64,000 bases of DNA from NCBI RefSeq assembly GCF_013363995.1, contig NZ_JABWGO010000001.1:806001-870000 (forward strand), read 5' to 3'. Positions 17,890-26,426 of the stretch are shown here, in pieces. The DNA is from Nonomuraea rhodomycinica. Lineage in GTDB: Bacteria; Actinomycetota; Actinomycetes; Streptosporangiales; Streptosporangiaceae. Position 1 is the first letter of the stretch. Every line of letters starts with the position of its first letter. The translations under genes and the position numbers were made by a program. Under the pieces are notes generated by a model. It did no database searches and was not told the DNA's origin. It saw nothing but the letters and a program-made list of their open reading frames with translations.

Positions 17890-18484
17890 CGTGCCAGGCC
17901 AGGCGGCGGACGGCGTAGCGCGGCGTCCAGCGCGTGTCGCCCGGCGGCGCCCACGGCCGGGACAGCACCTCGGCGAGCTCCTCGCGCATCGCGTCGCGGT
18001 CCTCGCGCGAGCGGTACGGCTTGTGCCGGACGTCGAGCTTGCGGGCGTAGGAGCGCTCGGCCTCGACGACGTGGTCGTAGATCCTGGACGTGTCGCGCCC
18101 GCCTCCCCTCGGGCCCTTGCGCAGCTCCTCCGGCGAGGCCGCCACGGTCTCGTCGAACAGCTCCCACGCAGCGCGCAGCAGCGCCACCTGCCGGCGCGCC
18201 TCGTCCGCGTCCAGCGGCTCCAGGTCCAGCCGGGGCATGGCGGAGGGCGCGCCGAAGTCGGTCGTCGGGTCGCCGGTCACCCGCTCCGCCACGACGGGCT
18301 CGCCGGGCTCGAACGCGAGACCGGCCCGCCGGGCGATCGCCCGGTAGCGCGGCACGTAGTCCATGAGCAGGTCGAGGGCCGGCTCCTCGCCCTTGGTCAC
18401 GCGGCACCAGCCGGGCCACTCCAGCGAGCAGGCGAAGACCTTCTTGGGGCCGAGCTCCAGGTAGACACGGGTCATGACGCTCAC
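17846..18484 (-). CDS. Uncharacterised protein with HicB-like start and DinB-like helical part
   Basis: A 212-residue cytoplasmic protein I cannot name with confidence. The first 40 residues (TRVYLELGPKKVFACSLEWPGWCRVTKGEE) resemble the beta-rich start of HicB-type folds. The middle and C-terminal part are helical, with His residues in YDHVVEAERSYARKL and LAWHVIDHLWEIEDR, spaced as in DinB-type four-helix metal-binding bundles. No toxin partner lies beside it, so a classic toxin-antitoxin role is unlikely. A second possible start is the ATG three codons in. Its 3' end overlaps the Nudix gene by 44 bp. Confidence 0.6.
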   Translation of the reverse strand: MSVMTRVYLELGPKKVFACSLEWPGWCRVTKGEEPALDLLMDYVPRYRAIARRAGLAFEPGEPVVAERVTGDPTTDFGAPSAMPRLDLEPLDADEARRQVALLRAAWELFDETVAASPEELRKGPRGGGRDTSRIYDHVVEAERSYARKLDVRHKPYRSREDRDAMREELAEVLSRPWAPPGDTRWTPRYAVRRLAWHVIDHLWEIEDRREG

Positions 18485-18531
18485 CCTGCCACGCGTACCT
18501 GTCAGAACGCGTCAGGTACGGGCGGCGGACC

Positions 18532-19311
18532 TCAGACGAGGTCGACGAGCTCGGCCACCGACTCGACCACGAGCGAGGGCCGGTAGGGGAAGCGCTCGAT
18601 CTGCTGGGGCTGGGTGACGCCGGTCAGGACGAGGATCGTGTAGAGCCCGGCCTCCATGCCGCACACGACGTCGGTGTCCATGCGGTCGCCGATCATCGCG
18701 GTCGTCTCGCTGTGGCCCTCGATGGCGTTGAGCGCGCTGCGCATCATCCGGGGGTTGGGCTTGCCGACGAAGTAGGGGTCGACGCCCGTCGCCTTGGTGA
18801 TCATCGCGGCGACCGCGCCGCAGGCCGGCAGGGAGCCCTCGGTGGAGGGGCCGATCGGGTCGGGGTTGGTGGCGATGAAGCGGGCGCCGTTCTCGATGAG
18901 CCGGATCGCGCGGGTGATCTGGGTGAAGCTGTAGGTGCGGGTCTCGCCGAGCACGACGTAGTCGGGGTCGAGGTCGGTGAGGATGTAGCCCACCTCGTGC
19001 AGGGCCGTGGTCAGGCCGGCCTCGCCGATCACGTACGCCGAGCCGCCGGGCCGCTGGTCGTCGAGGAACTCGGCGGTGGCCAGGGCGGAGGTCCAGATCG
19101 ACTGCTCCGGCACCTCCAGGCCGGCCGCCGCGAGCCGTACGGACAGGTCGCGGGGCGTGTAGATCGAGTTGTTGGTCAGCACCCTGAACGGCTTGCCCGA
19201 GTCGCTGAGGCGCTTGATGAAGGTGTCGGCGCCGGGAACGGGGCGGCCCTCGTGCACGAGGACGCCGTCCATGTCGGAGAGCCAGTAATCGATCCGTTTA
19301 CGCTCGGTCAC
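18532..19311 (-). CDS. HAD-IIA family phosphatase (NagD-like)
   Basis: A 259-residue HAD phosphatase with a C2 cap. Motif I is [12 protein letters not shown], motif II is [21 protein letters not shown], motif III Lys is in [15 protein letters not shown] and motif IV is [18 protein letters not shown]. These are the hallmarks of NagD/AraL/PLP-phosphatase-like enzymes, which dephosphorylate sugar phosphates, nucleotides or pyridoxal phosphate. Length is normal for the family. The divergent M20 amidohydrolase starts 62 bp away, so the two share a promoter region. NagD-like enzymes are sometimes tied to amino-sugar metabolism, but nothing adjacent supports that here. Confidence 0.9.
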   Translation of the reverse strand: MTERKRIDYWLSDMDGVLVHEGRPVPGADTFIKRLSDSGKPFRVLTNNSIYTPRDLSVRLAAAGLEVPEQSIWTSALATAEFLDDQRPGGSAYVIGEAGLTTALHEVGYILTDLDPDYVVLGETRTYSFTQITRAIRLIENGARFIATNPDPIGPSTEGSLPACGAVAAMITKATGVDPYFVGKPNPRMMRSALNAIEGHSETTAMIGDRMDTDVVCGMEAGLYTILVLTGVTQPQQIERFPYRPSLVVESVAELVDLV

Positions 19312-19335
19312 CCGGTCATCGTACCGAGGGAGTCT

Positions 19336-19359
19336 TGTCGACTTCGCGACAGGTATATG
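19336..19359 (+). promoter_or_regulatory. Dyad and -10-like element before the M20 amidohydrolase
   Basis: TGTCG-ACTTCG-CGACA (19336-19351) is a 5-6-5 inverted repeat directly followed by TATATG (19354-19359), which fits an extended A/T -10 box. The ATG of the next gene is 14 bases further on, so the transcript would be almost leaderless. No convincing -35 box is placed at 17 bases. The dyad could be an operator covering the promoter. Confidence 0.35.
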
Positions 19360-19373
19360 AGCGAATAGGGGCT

Positions 19374-20606
19374 ATGTCGCCCACGCTGTTCACCGAAGCC
19401 GCGCAGGACCTGCGCGACGAGCTGGTCGCGCTGCGCCGTTCGCTGCACGCCACCCCCGAGCTCGGCCTCACCCTGCCGCGCACCCAGGAGAAGGTCCTGG
19501 CGGCGCTCGACGGGCTCCCCCTGGAGATCTCGACGGGCACCGCGCTCAGCTCCGTCACCGCGGTGCTGCGCGGCGGCGGCCGGCCGATCGGCGGGCAGGC
19601 CCCGGTCGTGCTGCTGCGCGGCGACATGGACGGCCTGCCGGTCGCCGAGCGCAACGACCTGCCGTACCGGTCGGAGATCGACGGCCGGATGCACGCGTGC
19701 GGCCACGACCTGCACACGGCGATGCTGGCGGGCGCGGCGCGGCTGCTGTGCGGGCGGCGCGAGGAGCTGGCCGGCGACGTCGTGTTCATGTTCCAGCCCG
19801 GCGAGGAGGGGTTCGAGGGCGCCAAGGTCATGATCGACGAGGGGGTGCTGGAGGCGGCCGGGCCCCGGCCGGTCGCCGCGTACGGCCTGCACGTGATCTC
19901 CTCGATGCTGCCGCCCGGCCTGTTCACCTCGCGGCCGGGGCCGATGATGGCGGCGGCCGACGTGTTCCAGGTCCGGGTCAAGGGGCGCGGCGGGCACGGC
20001 TCCAGCCCGCACCGGGCGCTGGACCCGGTGCAGGCGGGCTGCGCCATGGTGACCGAGCTGCAGACGATGGTGACGCGCACGTTCGACGTGTTCGACCCGG
20101 TGGTGGTCACGGTCGGCCAGTTCCACGGCGGGACGACCGACAACGTGATCCCGGACGAGGCGTACTTCGAGGCGACGCTCCGCACGTTCAGCGCGGAGGC
20201 GCGGGCCGTGGCGAAGCGGCGGCTGGTCGAGGTCGTCGAGGGCGTCGCGGCGGCGCACGCGCTGGGCGTGGAGACCTCGTTCGGCATGGGCTACCCGGTG
20301 ACGGTCAACGACGCCGACGAGGCGGGCTTCGCCGAGCGCACGGCCGGCGACCTGTTCGGGCCCGGCCGGTTCCTGGTCACGCCGCAGCCGGTGATGGGGT
20401 CGGAGGACTTCTCGTACGTGCTGGAGCGGGTGCCGGGGGCGTTCCTGTTCCTCGGGGCGTGCCCGCCGGAGCGCGACCCGGCGACGGCGCCGTACAACCA
20501 CTCCCCGGAGGCGCTGTTCGACGACGCGGTGGTGCCGGACGGCGCGGCGCTGCTCGCCACCCTGGCCCGCGACCGCCTCGCCGCGGCGGCGAGCCTGGAC
20601 ACCTGA
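19374..20606 (+). CDS. M20-family amidohydrolase (hippurate/IAA-amino-acid hydrolase type)
   Basis: A 410-residue metallo-amidohydrolase. Metal ligands are visible in LLRGDMDGLPV, the MHACGHDLHTAML Cys/His site, FQPGEEGFEGAK and the late GSEDFSYVL. The dimerisation domain is about 185-300 (GRGGHGSSPHRALDPV). This Cys-containing HACGHD form is typical of subfamily D enzymes that cleave N-acyl amino acids or amidated substrates rather than DapE/ArgE. I take ATG 19374 as start: an upstream GTG/ATG-like frame from 19335 would overlap the promoter element. It is divergent from the HAD-IIA phosphatase and followed by a hairpin terminator. Confidence 0.9.
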   Translation: MSPTLFTEAAQDLRDELVALRRSLHATPELGLTLPRTQEKVLAALDGLPLEISTGTALSSVTAVLRGGGRPIGGQAPVVLLRGDMDGLPVAERNDLPYRSEIDGRMHACGHDLHTAMLAGAARLLCGRREELAGDVVFMFQPGEEGFEGAKVMIDEGVLEAAGPRPVAAYGLHVISSMLPPGLFTSRPGPMMAAADVFQVRVKGRGGHGSSPHRALDPVQAGCAMVTELQTMVTRTFDVFDPVVVTVGQFHGGTTDNVIPDEAYFEATLRTFSAEARAVAKRRLVEVVEGVAAAHALGVETSFGMGYPVTVNDADEAGFAERTAGDLFGPGRFLVTPQPVMGSEDFSYVLERVPGAFLFLGACPPERDPATAPYNHSPEALFDDAVVPDGAALLATLARDRLAAAASLDT

Positions 20607-20627
20607 GCGCCGCAGAGGCGCCCGAGC

Positions 20628-20649
20628 CCCGCACGAGGCGACGTGCGGG
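20628..20649 (+). terminator. Hairpin downstream of the M20 amidohydrolase
   Basis: A perfect 8-bp stem, CCCGCACG / CGTGCGGG, around a 6-base loop AGGCGA, 22 bases past the stop codon and before the promoter of the next gene. No T-tract. Confidence 0.45.
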
Positions 20650-20660
20650 CGCCCGGAGGG

Positions 20661-20690
20661 TCGAACGCGCCCGCCCGCGTTCCCTAGGCT
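20661..20690 (+). promoter_or_regulatory. Probable leaderless promoter of the class IV PLP enzyme
   Basis: TCGAAC (20661-20666), an 18-base spacer and TAGGCT (20685-20690). The -10 matches the actinobacterial TAnnnT pattern. The GTG start lies only seven bases downstream and no ribosome-binding site is present, so the message is probably leaderless. Confidence 0.4.
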
Positions 20691-20697
20691 GGGACGC

Positions 20698-21450
20698 GTG
20701 ATCGATCGTGTAGCCGTCGACGGCCGGCCCGCGGGCGCCGGCGACCTCGGGCTCGCCGCGGCGGCCCGCTACGGGCACTTCACCGCCATGCAGGTGCGCG
20801 GCGGCCGGGTGCGGGGCCTGGCCCTGCACCTGGCCCGCCTGCGCGCCGCCAACGAGGAGCTGTTCGGCGCGGCCCTGGACGAGGAGCTGGTCCTGGCCAC
20901 CGCGCGGCACGCCCTGGGCGGCGCGCCCGACGCGAGCGTGCGGGTGATCGTCGCCGAGCGCGACGGGGTACGGGTGATCGCCACGGCCGCGCCTCCGCAC
21001 GCCTGGCCGGACACCCCGCTCTCGCTGCTGCCGGTGCGCTACGCGCGCTACCTGCCGCACGTCAAGCACCTCGGGGGCTTCCCGCAGGCCCACCTGGCCC
21101 GCAGCGCGCCGGCCGCGGGCTTCGACGACGTGCTGTTCACGGACGCGGACGGCTTCGTCTCCGAGTCGTCGATCGCCAACCTGGGCTGCTTCGACGGCGA
21201 GCGGCTCCTCTGGCCGGATGCCCCGATGCTGCGCGGCATCACCATGGCGCTGCTGGAGGAGGGCGAGCTGCCGAGCGAGCGCCGGCCGCTGAAGGTCGCC
21301 GACCTGGCCGGCCGTCCGGCGGTCTTCCTGACCAACTCGTGGGGCGTCGTGCCGGTTTCCCAGGTCGGTGACCTGCGGATACGCTCGGATGAGGCCGCCT
21401 TGGCCCGGGTGCGGGACGCCTACGAGGGCGTCCCCTGGGATGTGATCTGA
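20698..21450 (+). CDS. Class IV PLP-dependent aminotransferase / aminodeoxychorismate lyase-like
   Basis: A 250-residue fold-type IV protein. The PLP-binding Lys is in LPHVKHLGGFPQAHLARSA (near residue 122), followed by DDVLFTDADGFVSESSIANL and PMLRGITMALL, which carry the conserved Glu and the phosphate-contacting turn. Family members are branched-chain aminotransferases, D-amino-acid aminotransferases or PabC lyases; the short length and SIANLGCFDG segment suit a PabC-like lyase making p-aminobenzoate for folate, but no pabAB genes are adjacent. Start is a GTG just behind a TAnnnT box. Confidence 0.75.
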   Translation: MIDRVAVDGRPAGAGDLGLAAAARYGHFTAMQVRGGRVRGLALHLARLRAANEELFGAALDEELVLATARHALGGAPDASVRVIVAERDGVRVIATAAPPHAWPDTPLSLLPVRYARYLPHVKHLGGFPQAHLARSAPAAGFDDVLFTDADGFVSESSIANLGCFDGERLLWPDAPMLRGITMALLEEGELPSERRPLKVADLAGRPAVFLTNSWGVVPVSQVGDLRIRSDEAALARVRDAYEGVPWDVI

Positions 21451-21543
21451 CCCGTACGCCCGACCTGGGACGGAATGGAGCCGAGCGCCATTGCGGACAC
21501 CCATGAAGGAAAGTTACATTAGCCTCACAACCCCTGGAGATTA

Positions 21544-21572
21544 TTGACGCGCCCTTGGCGCGACCGTAGGGT
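21544..21572 (+). promoter_or_regulatory. SigA-type promoter of the oligopeptide-type ABC importer operon
   Basis: TTGACG (21544-21549), an exact 17-base spacer and TAGGGT (21567-21572). Both boxes fit the actinobacterial housekeeping consensus. The transcript would have a leader of about 45 bases ending in CGGAGCGGAAC before the ATG of the substrate-binding protein. Confidence 0.65.
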
Positions 21573-21623
21573 CCGGTCAATCCTGCAGATCCTGAACAGG
21601 TCAGACATCCCCCGGAGCGGAAC

Positions 21624-23450
21624 ATGAAGCGACTAGCAGCCGCAGCGGCGTTGCTGGGCCTCGCAGCCACCGTGACAGCGTGCAGCGGTGGTTCCCCCAC
21701 CAAGTCCGGTTCGGGCGGAGGTGGCGGGCTCTTCACCACGATCGACGTGAACAGGCCCGGTCTGGACGCGTCGGCCCCGGCCAACCCGTACAACCCGAAG
21801 GGGAACTCCTTCCCCGCCTTCAACTCCATGAAGCTGGGATGGGTCAAGAACCACCTGACGGACCCGAACCAGGCGCTGCCCGGCATCGCGGCCAGCTGGG
21901 AGGTCGCCCCCGACAACTCCGCCATCACGCTGAAGCTGCAGCCGAACGCGAAGTGGTCCGACGGCCAGCCGGTCACCGCCGAGGACGTCAAGATGTCCAT
22001 CGGGATCGCGTACACGCAGGGCAGCACCGCCTTCTCGGTCACCCCGGGCGCCGCCGGAGTCGCCTCGGACGTGACCGTGGTCGACGACAAGACCTTGAAG
22101 ATCACGCAGGAGATGGCCAACCCGAGCCCCAAGTTCGTGCGCGGCGTGCTGGACACCACGGTCCTGCCGTCCCACGTCTGGAAGGACGTCCTGCCGGCGA
22201 ACTTCTGGGACACGCTGAAGGCCGCCCGCGGTGACGACGCCGCCGCCGAGAAGGCCCGCGCCGACATCACCGCCCTCGGCCAGAAGGTCCTCACCTTCGC
22301 CCCGCCGAAGGACGTCTCGGCCGGACCGTTCGTGCTGGAGCGGGTCAACCCCGGCGAGGCGCTGCTGGTCAAGAACAAGAACTTCTACAACGCCGCCAAC
22401 GTGGCCCCGGCGCAGGTGAAGTTCCTCAACTACACCGGCAACGAGCAGATCTGGAACTACCTCACCGCCGGCAAGCTCGACCAGTCCGGCTTCATCGCGG
22501 CCCCCACGGACGTGATGAACCGGATCAAGCAGGCGCCGGGCAACGAGGTCATCAAGGGCTACTCGCCGGTGGCCGTGAGCATGGCCTTCAACCAGTCCAA
22601 GAAGCCGTACGACAACGTGCACGTGCGCCGCGGCCTGGCCTACCTCATCAACCGCGACGAGGTCACCAAGGTCGCCTCGCCCGAGGGCGGCACCCCGGCC
22701 GTCACCACCAGCGGCATCCACCAGAAGGCCGCCCAGGCCTGGATCCCCGACACGCTGCCCAAGCTCGACCCGTACAAGCCGGACCCGGCCAAGGCGGAGG
22801 CCGAGTTCAAGCAGGCCGGCCTCACCAAGAAGGACGGCAAGTGGGCCCTCGCCGACGGCACGCCGTGGAAGGTGTCCATGCACGCGCCCTCCGGCTTCTC
22901 CGACTGGCTGTCGGCCCAGGAGAACATCAAGAGCCAGCTCGTCAAGAACGGCATCGACGCCGAGGTCGTCACCACCACCGACTACCCGCTCTACCTGGAG
23001 GAGCTGGCGGCCGGCAAGTACGACGTCGGCTTCTGGCTGATGGCGCTCGGCCCCGCGCCGTACGACATCTTCCAGCGCCTCTACGGCGCCTCCAACGGCT
23101 GGACCAACGTCGCCGGCAAGGTCACGCACGCCGCGCCGGGCAAGAACGGCAACTGGATGGGCGGCCCCGAGGAGATCGAGGTCGACGGCGCCAAGATCAA
23201 CCCCGGTGAGCTGACCGGCAAGCTCAACACGGCCACCGCGGAGCAGGCCAAGCCGATCATGGCCCAGCTCGCCACCGCCGCCAACCAGGACCTCCCGGTC
23301 ATCCAGCTCTGGGACTACGTCAACAACCAGTTCGTCAACAACACCCGCTTCACCGGCTGGCCGCACGACGACGAGATCCTCCGCCTGGGCACCGGGGTGC
23401 TCCCCGCCGGCGTGTGGATCCAGCTCGGCATGGTCAAGGCGAAGCAGTAA
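21624..23450 (+). CDS. Family 5 extracellular solute-binding lipoprotein (oligopeptide/muropeptide ABC importer)
   Basis: Lipoprotein of 608 residues: a short signal, lipobox TVTAC with C20, then a Gly/Ser linker. The mature part is a family 5 (DppA/OppA/MppA) binding protein, with PDNSAITLKLQPNAKWSDGQ and PVTAEDVKMSIGIAY near the N-terminus and NQSKKPYDNVHVRRGLAYLI in the middle. It captures small peptides or peptide-sugars outside the cell and hands them to the permeases. Start is fixed by CGGAG seven bases before the ATG. It is the first gene of a six-gene run. The adjacent NamZ-MurQ-AmiE-like genes suggest cell-wall peptides or muropeptides as cargo, as for MppA in E. coli; this is inference. 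Confidence 0.93.
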   Translation: MKRLAAAAALLGLAATVTACSGGSPTKSGSGGGGGLFTTIDVNRPGLDASAPANPYNPKGNSFPAFNSMKLGWVKNHLTDPNQALPGIAASWEVAPDNSAITLKLQPNAKWSDGQPVTAEDVKMSIGIAYTQGSTAFSVTPGAAGVASDVTVVDDKTLKITQEMANPSPKFVRGVLDTTVLPSHVWKDVLPANFWDTLKAARGDDAAAEKARADITALGQKVLTFAPPKDVSAGPFVLERVNPGEALLVKNKNFYNAANVAPAQVKFLNYTGNEQIWNYLTAGKLDQSGFIAAPTDVMNRIKQAPGNEVIKGYSPVAVSMAFNQSKKPYDNVHVRRGLAYLINRDEVTKVASPEGGTPAVTTSGIHQKAAQAWIPDTLPKLDPYKPDPAKAEAEFKQAGLTKKDGKWALADGTPWKVSMHAPSGFSDWLSAQENIKSQLVKNGIDAEVVTTTDYPLYLEELAAGKYDVGFWLMALGPAPYDIFQRLYGASNGWTNVAGKVTHAAPGKNGNWMGGPEEIEVDGAKINPGELTGKLNTATAEQAKPIMAQLATAANQDLPVIQLWDYVNNQFVNNTRFTGWPHDDEILRLGTGVLPAGVWIQLGMVKAKQ

Positions 23451-23457
23451 GGCCCTT

Positions 23458-24465
23458 ATGACGGTCATCGCACGGCGACTCGCGGGCCACCTGGCCCGCG
23501 GGCTCGTCATGATCCTCGTGGTCGCCACGATCAGCTTCTTCATCGTCAACAACATCCCGGGCGACCCCATGGCCGCCCGCTACGAGAAGCTCGTCGAGGG
23601 CGGCATGTCCCCGGAGGCGGCCGCGCAGGCCGTCAAGGTGCTCTACGGCTTCCAGCCGACGGGCACCCTGTGGCAGCAGTACACCGACTACATGGGCGGC
23701 CTGCTCCACCTCGACCTCGGCGTCTCCGTCAGCAGGCCCGGCACCCCGGTCCTCGACGTGCTCGGCGAGGCGGCGAAGTGGACGGTGCTGCCCGTGCTGG
23801 TGGGCACGCTGCTGAGCTTCCTCGTCGGCGTCATCCTCGGGGTGTTCGCGGCGATCAAGCGCACGAGCAAGCTGGGCGACGCCCTGGCGATCTCCGGCTC
23901 GCTGCTGCACGGCATCCCGCAGTACGTACTGGCGATGCTGCTCGTGGTGATCTTCGCGACGCTCATCCCGATCCTGCCCGCCGACGGGCCGGTGGACATC
24001 CTCTTCGAACCGGGGTTCAACGCCGGCTACATCGGCTCGCTCGCCGAGCACGCCGTGCTGCCGGTCGTCACCTACGCCCTGTCGGCGTACGGCGGCTGGG
24101 TCCTCGCGATGAAGTCGAGTGTGGTGACCGTCCTGGGCGACGACTTCATCCTGGCCGCCGAGCTGCGCGGGATGAAGCGCTCGATCGTCTTCCGCTACAT
24201 CGCGCGCAACGCGATCCTGCCGCTGTTCACGATCCTGGCGCTGTCGCTGGGGCTGCTGCTCGGCGGCGCCGTGTTCATCGAGAAGATCTTCAACTACCCC
24301 GGCCTCGGCCTGATGCTCATCAACGGCGTCAACGACCGCGACTACGCGCTGATGAGCGGGGCGTTCCTGCTGATCACGGCCGCGGTGATCGTGGCCAACA
24401 TCGTGGCCGACCTGTTCTACAGCACGATCGACCCGCGGGTGCGCAGCGGCGAGGAGGCGGCATGA
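23458..24465 (+). CDS. ABC importer permease (DppB/OppB type)
   Basis: A 335-residue inner-membrane permease with six helices: TM1 in LVMILVVATISFFIVNNIPGDP, the rest between about 100 and 325. The EAA coupling loop is AELRGMKRSIVFRYIARNAILPL (near 235-258). DppB-type permeases have the NIPGDP motif after TM1 and a periplasmic first loop, both present. It starts seven bases after the binding-protein stop and overlaps the next permease by ATGA. With its partner it forms the transmembrane channel for peptide uptake. Confidence 0.93.
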   Translation: MTVIARRLAGHLARGLVMILVVATISFFIVNNIPGDPMAARYEKLVEGGMSPEAAAQAVKVLYGFQPTGTLWQQYTDYMGGLLHLDLGVSVSRPGTPVLDVLGEAAKWTVLPVLVGTLLSFLVGVILGVFAAIKRTSKLGDALAISGSLLHGIPQYVLAMLLVVIFATLIPILPADGPVDILFEPGFNAGYIGSLAEHAVLPVVTYALSAYGGWVLAMKSSVVTVLGDDFILAAELRGMKRSIVFRYIARNAILPLFTILALSLGLLLGGAVFIEKIFNYPGLGLMLINGVNDRDYALMSGAFLLITAAVIVANIVADLFYSTIDPRVRSGEEAA

Positions 24466-25379
24466 GCGCCACGGTCATCCCCGAGACCTCCGGCGGCGGC
24501 CTGTCCACGGCCTCGGCCATGCGGCGCAACTTCTGGCGCGGCGTGTGGCGGGTGATGAGGCGCAAGCCCAGCCGGCTGGCCGGCGCGGTCATCCTGGTCG
24601 GCTTCGTGTTCATGGCCGTCTTCGGGCCGATGTTCTACCCGGACAACCTGCCGGGCGACGCCGACGCCATCACCCGGCCGCCGAGCTGGGAGCACTGGTT
24701 CGGCACCGACCCGCAGGGCCGCGACGTGCTCGCGCTCGTCATCACCGGCTCCCGGTACGTGCTGCTCAGCGCCGCCGTGACCGCGCTCATCACCGTGGTC
24801 TTCGGCACCGGGCTCGGGCTGTTCTCCGGCTTCAAGCGGGGCCGCTGGGACACCGTGCTCATGCGGGTCACCGACATGAAGCTGACGATCCCCGGCCTGC
24901 CCCTGCTGCTCGTCCTCGCGACGGTCTGGAAGTTCGGCAGCCCGCTGCAGATGGGCCTCGTGCTCGGCCTGCTCGGCTGGGGCGGCGTGGCCCGCGCGGT
25001 GCGGGCCCAGACGCTGTCGCTGCGCGAGCGCGGCTTCATCGAGGCCGCGCGCGGGCTGGGCCTGTCCACCGGCCACATCATCGGCAAGGAGCTGCTGCCG
25101 AGCATGGCGCCGTACATCGCGATGAACATGCTCATCGCGGTCACCGGCGCCGTCTACGCGCAGGTCGGCCTGTTCTTCCTCGGCGTGCTGCCGTACGAGT
25201 CGAACAACTGGGGCGTCATGCTCAACCTGGCCGTCTTCCAGGCCGGTGCGATGATCACCCCGTACGCGCTCGGCTACCTGCTGGCGCCGCTGCTCGCGAT
25301 CCTGCTGCTGACGCTCGGCATCGTGCTCGTCGTGGACGCCATGGACGAGATCTTCAACCCCCGGCTGCGTGAGGAGTAA
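24462..25379 (+). CDS. ABC importer permease (DppC/OppC type)
   Basis: Second permease, 305 residues. A cytoplasmic N-terminus (about 50 residues) leads to TM1 (SRLAGAVILVGFVFMAVFGPMF). The conserved DppC loop HWFGTDPQGRDVLALVITGSR follows, then five more helices; the EAA loop is RERGFIEAARGLGLSTGHIIGKELLPS. The ATG overlaps the DppB-like stop (ATGA). The long frame read from 23670 is out of frame before this point. Six bases separate it from the first ATPase gene. Confidence 0.93.
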   Translation: MSATVIPETSGGGLSTASAMRRNFWRGVWRVMRRKPSRLAGAVILVGFVFMAVFGPMFYPDNLPGDADAITRPPSWEHWFGTDPQGRDVLALVITGSRYVLLSAAVTALITVVFGTGLGLFSGFKRGRWDTVLMRVTDMKLTIPGLPLLLVLATVWKFGSPLQMGLVLGLLGWGGVARAVRAQTLSLRERGFIEAARGLGLSTGHIIGKELLPSMAPYIAMNMLIAVTGAVYAQVGLFFLGVLPYESNNWGVMLNLAVFQAGAMITPYALGYLLAPLLAILLLTLGIVLVVDAMDEIFNPRLREE

Positions 25380-25385
25380 CCACCG

Positions 25386-26426
25386 GTGGCCCAGCCAGAG
25401 ACGGCACCCCCGCAGATGGCACCCGCGCCGGTCCCGGCGCCGGTCACGCCCGCGCCCGGGGTGCGCATCGACGGCCTGACCGTCGTCTACAAGACCTCCG
25501 CGGGCGAGCTGCCGGCCGTCCGCGACGTCAGCCTCACCCTGGAGCCCGGCTCGATCACCGGCATCGTCGGCGAGTCCGGCTCCGGCAAGTCCACGCTGGC
25601 GCTGTCGCTGCTCAACGCGGTGCAGCCGCCCGGCCGGATCGCGGCCGGCAGCGTCGAGATCGACGGGCTCGGCGACGTCGTCGGGCTCGCGGGCGAGCGG
25701 CTGCGCAAGGCGCGCGGCGCGCACATCGGGTACGTCTTCCAGGCGGCCCAGAACTCCCTGAACCCGCTCAAGACGGTCGGCAAGCAGCTCCTGGACCTGG
25801 GCCGCTCCCACGACGTGGACGACCTGCGCGGCCTGGTCCGCGAGGCCAAGGAGCTGCTCGGCCGGATGGGCCTGGACGGCGCGCGGGTGCTCGACTCCCA
25901 CCAGCACGAGCTGTCCGGCGGCATGCGGCAGCGGGTCGGCATCATGCTGGCCCTGGTGCTCAACGCCCACCTCGTCGTCCTGGACGAGCCGACCACCGCC
26001 CTCGACATGATCACGCAGGCCAACATCCTGAAGATCGTGCGCGAGGTCCACGCCGAGCGCGGCCTGACCACGCTGGTCATCACCCACGACATCGGCGTGG
26101 TGGCCGAGGTGGCCGACCGGCTGGCCGTCATGTACGGCGGGCGGCTGGTGGAGCAGGGCCCGACCCGCGAGGTGCTGGGCGCGCCCCGCCACCCGTACAC
26201 CCGGGGCCTCATCCAGGCCATCCCGCGCCTGGTGGGCGACATCGACGAGGCGCGGGCGCTGCCCGGCCGGCCGCCGACGCTGGCGACCGTGCCGGAGCGG
26301 GGCTGCGTGTTCCGGGAACGCTGCGCCCTGCGCATGGACATCTGTGAGACCGACGATCCGGCGGCCCTCGCCGACGGGCCGAGGATCGTGGCCTGCCACG
26401 CGGTGGGCGCGAAGGAGCGCACGTGA
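25386..26426 (+). CDS. ABC importer ATPase (DppD/OppD type)
   Basis: A 346-residue nucleotide-binding subunit. A Pro/Ala-rich leader (about 25 residues) precedes the NBD: Walker A GESGSGKST (near 60), signature LSGGMRQRVGI, Walker B LVVLDEPTTALD and H-switch VITHDIGVV. The C-terminal oligopeptide-type extension has the Cys-rich CVFRERCALRMDICETDDP segment that binds a 4Fe-4S cluster in some DppD proteins. GTG start; the 3' end overlaps the second ATPase gene (GTGA). All motifs are canonical. Confidence 0.93.
   Translation: MAQPETAPPQMAPAPVPAPVTPAPGVRIDGLTVVYKTSAGELPAVRDVSLTLEPGSITGIVGESGSGKSTLALSLLNAVQPPGRIAAGSVEIDGLGDVVGLAGERLRKARGAHIGYVFQAAQNSLNPLKTVGKQLLDLGRSHDVDDLRGLVREAKELLGRMGLDGARVLDSHQHELSGGMRQRVGIMLALVLNAHLVVLDEPTTALDMITQANILKIVREVHAERGLTTLVITHDIGVVAEVADRLAVMYGGRLVEQGPTREVLGAPRHPYTRGLIQAIPRLVGDIDEARALPGRPPTLATVPERGCVFRERCALRMDICETDDPAALADGPRIVACHAVGAKERT

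Noticed and set aside
17846..18484. HicB antitoxin of a toxin-antitoxin pair
   Set aside because: No HicA-like or other toxin gene is adjacent, and most of the protein is helical and unlike HicB.
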